Below, piece by piece: positions 63,787 to 64,000 of a stretch of 64,000 bases of DNA; position 1 is the first letter of the stretch; each line of letters opens with the position of its first letter. Source of the DNA: Bombardia bombarda. Taxonomy: Eukaryota > Ascomycota > Sordariomycetes > Sordariales > Lasiosphaeriaceae. The stretch is taken from assembly GCA_030512295.1 (NCBI GenBank), contig JAULSR010000010.1:868001-932000 (forward strand), written 5' to 3'. The notes under the pieces are model-generated. The model was not told the DNA's origin. It was given only the letters and a program-made list of their open reading frames with translations, and made no database searches. Made by a program: the position numbers and the translations under genes.

Positions 63787-63942
63787 TTATCCCACCTTCT
63801 CTTCCTCCTTCTTCTTCTTCTCATTCTTCATCTTCTCAGTGCGCCTCTCCGCATCCGTATCCGCATCCTCATCCTCATCCACCAGATCAAGACTACTATC
63901 TTCCTCATCGGACTCCTCCACATACTGATACGTGCTATCCAT
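63787..63942 (-). CDS. Charged C-terminus of an unknown gene reaching past the window, or a short ORF
   Basis: From an ATG at 63942 the minus strand reads 51 residues: an acidic start (YVEESDEEDSSLDLVDEDED) and a basic, Lys/Glu-rich end (EKMKNEKKKKEEEKVG). The same frame is open upstream to about 63990, so this could instead be the last exon of a gene that begins beyond the right edge. The low-complexity composition makes coding status uncertain. Confidence 0.3.
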   Translation of the reverse strand: MDSTYQYVEESDEEDSSLDLVDEDEDADTDAERRTEKMKNEKKKKEEEKVG

Positions 63943-64000
63943 ACCTACTTTCCTTTCTGATTGCCTTGTCTTCCCCTTTCCCTTTATCCGTCTTCACCTT

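Noticed and set aside
1..64000. CRISPR arrays, bacterial operons or intact transposases
   Set aside because: None seen; the introns, tRNA-Ser type and gene families are eukaryotic (fungal), and no transposase or reverse transcriptase motif was found.

Overview
This window is nuclear DNA of a filamentous ascomycete (Pezizomycotina, most likely Sordariomycetes; the species cannot be named from the sequence). The evidence is short spliceosomal introns (about 50-100 nt) with GT..AG ends and CTNAC/CTAAC-like branch sites, GC-rich third codon positions, secreted cell-wall and plant-degrading proteins, and families largely confined to fungi (HET, DUF6604-like, Hce2, AA9 LPMO, OTT_1508-type deaminase). 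About twenty protein genes are supported, with intron positions worked out by hand from reading frame and splice signals. There is also one tRNA-Ser(AGA), two tRNA-like elements, several tandem repeats and one dispersed repeat.

Layout. 1-11.5 kb is a housekeeping block: mitochondrial citrate carrier CTP1 (+), complex III assembly factor Cbp6/UQCC2 (-), Bsd2/Ndfip-type ubiquitin-ligase adaptor (+), protein-L-isoaspartate methyltransferase (+), tRNA-Ser, a doubtful nucleotidyltransferase relic, and a PTR2 peptide transporter (-). 11.5-20.9 kb is gene-poor and carries two small DUF6604-like paralogues (-) and a 28-bp tandem repeat. 20.9-29.3 kb holds a protein resembling an M35 propeptide without a protease, a secreted deuterolysin-type M35 protease (+), a decayed F-box-family gene, and an AA9 lytic polysaccharide monooxygenase (+) with possible CreA boxes. 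30.8-35.3 kb is a ~990-residue coiled-coil protein (-) with a possible far-upstream first exon. 35.3-46.9 kb is accessory: an Ala/Pro-rich secreted protein with a frame break, an Hce2 effector-domain secreted protein (+) and a large secreted cell-surface protein (-).

46.9-63.0 kb is dense. A short-chain dehydrogenase (+), an FAD oxidoreductase fused to a Rieske domain (-) and a flavoprotein monooxygenase (+) form a possible small-molecule catabolic or biosynthetic trio. Next come a HET-domain protein (-) and an OTT_1508-type deaminase-like protein (-), both of families associated with fungal self/non-self or nucleic-acid conflict. A C2H2-like zinc-finger protein (+) and a GH105 unsaturated rhamnogalacturonyl hydrolase (-) converge tail to tail at the right end.

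The most interesting points are the HET/deaminase neighbours, the two stand-alone DUF6604-like proteins, the propeptide-like protein lying divergently 2 kb from a real M35 protease, the stop codon hidden in a 60-nt intron of the zinc-finger gene, and the two ~135-nt tRNA-like elements with internal Pol III boxes. Functions are inferred from recognised motifs; no database search was run.
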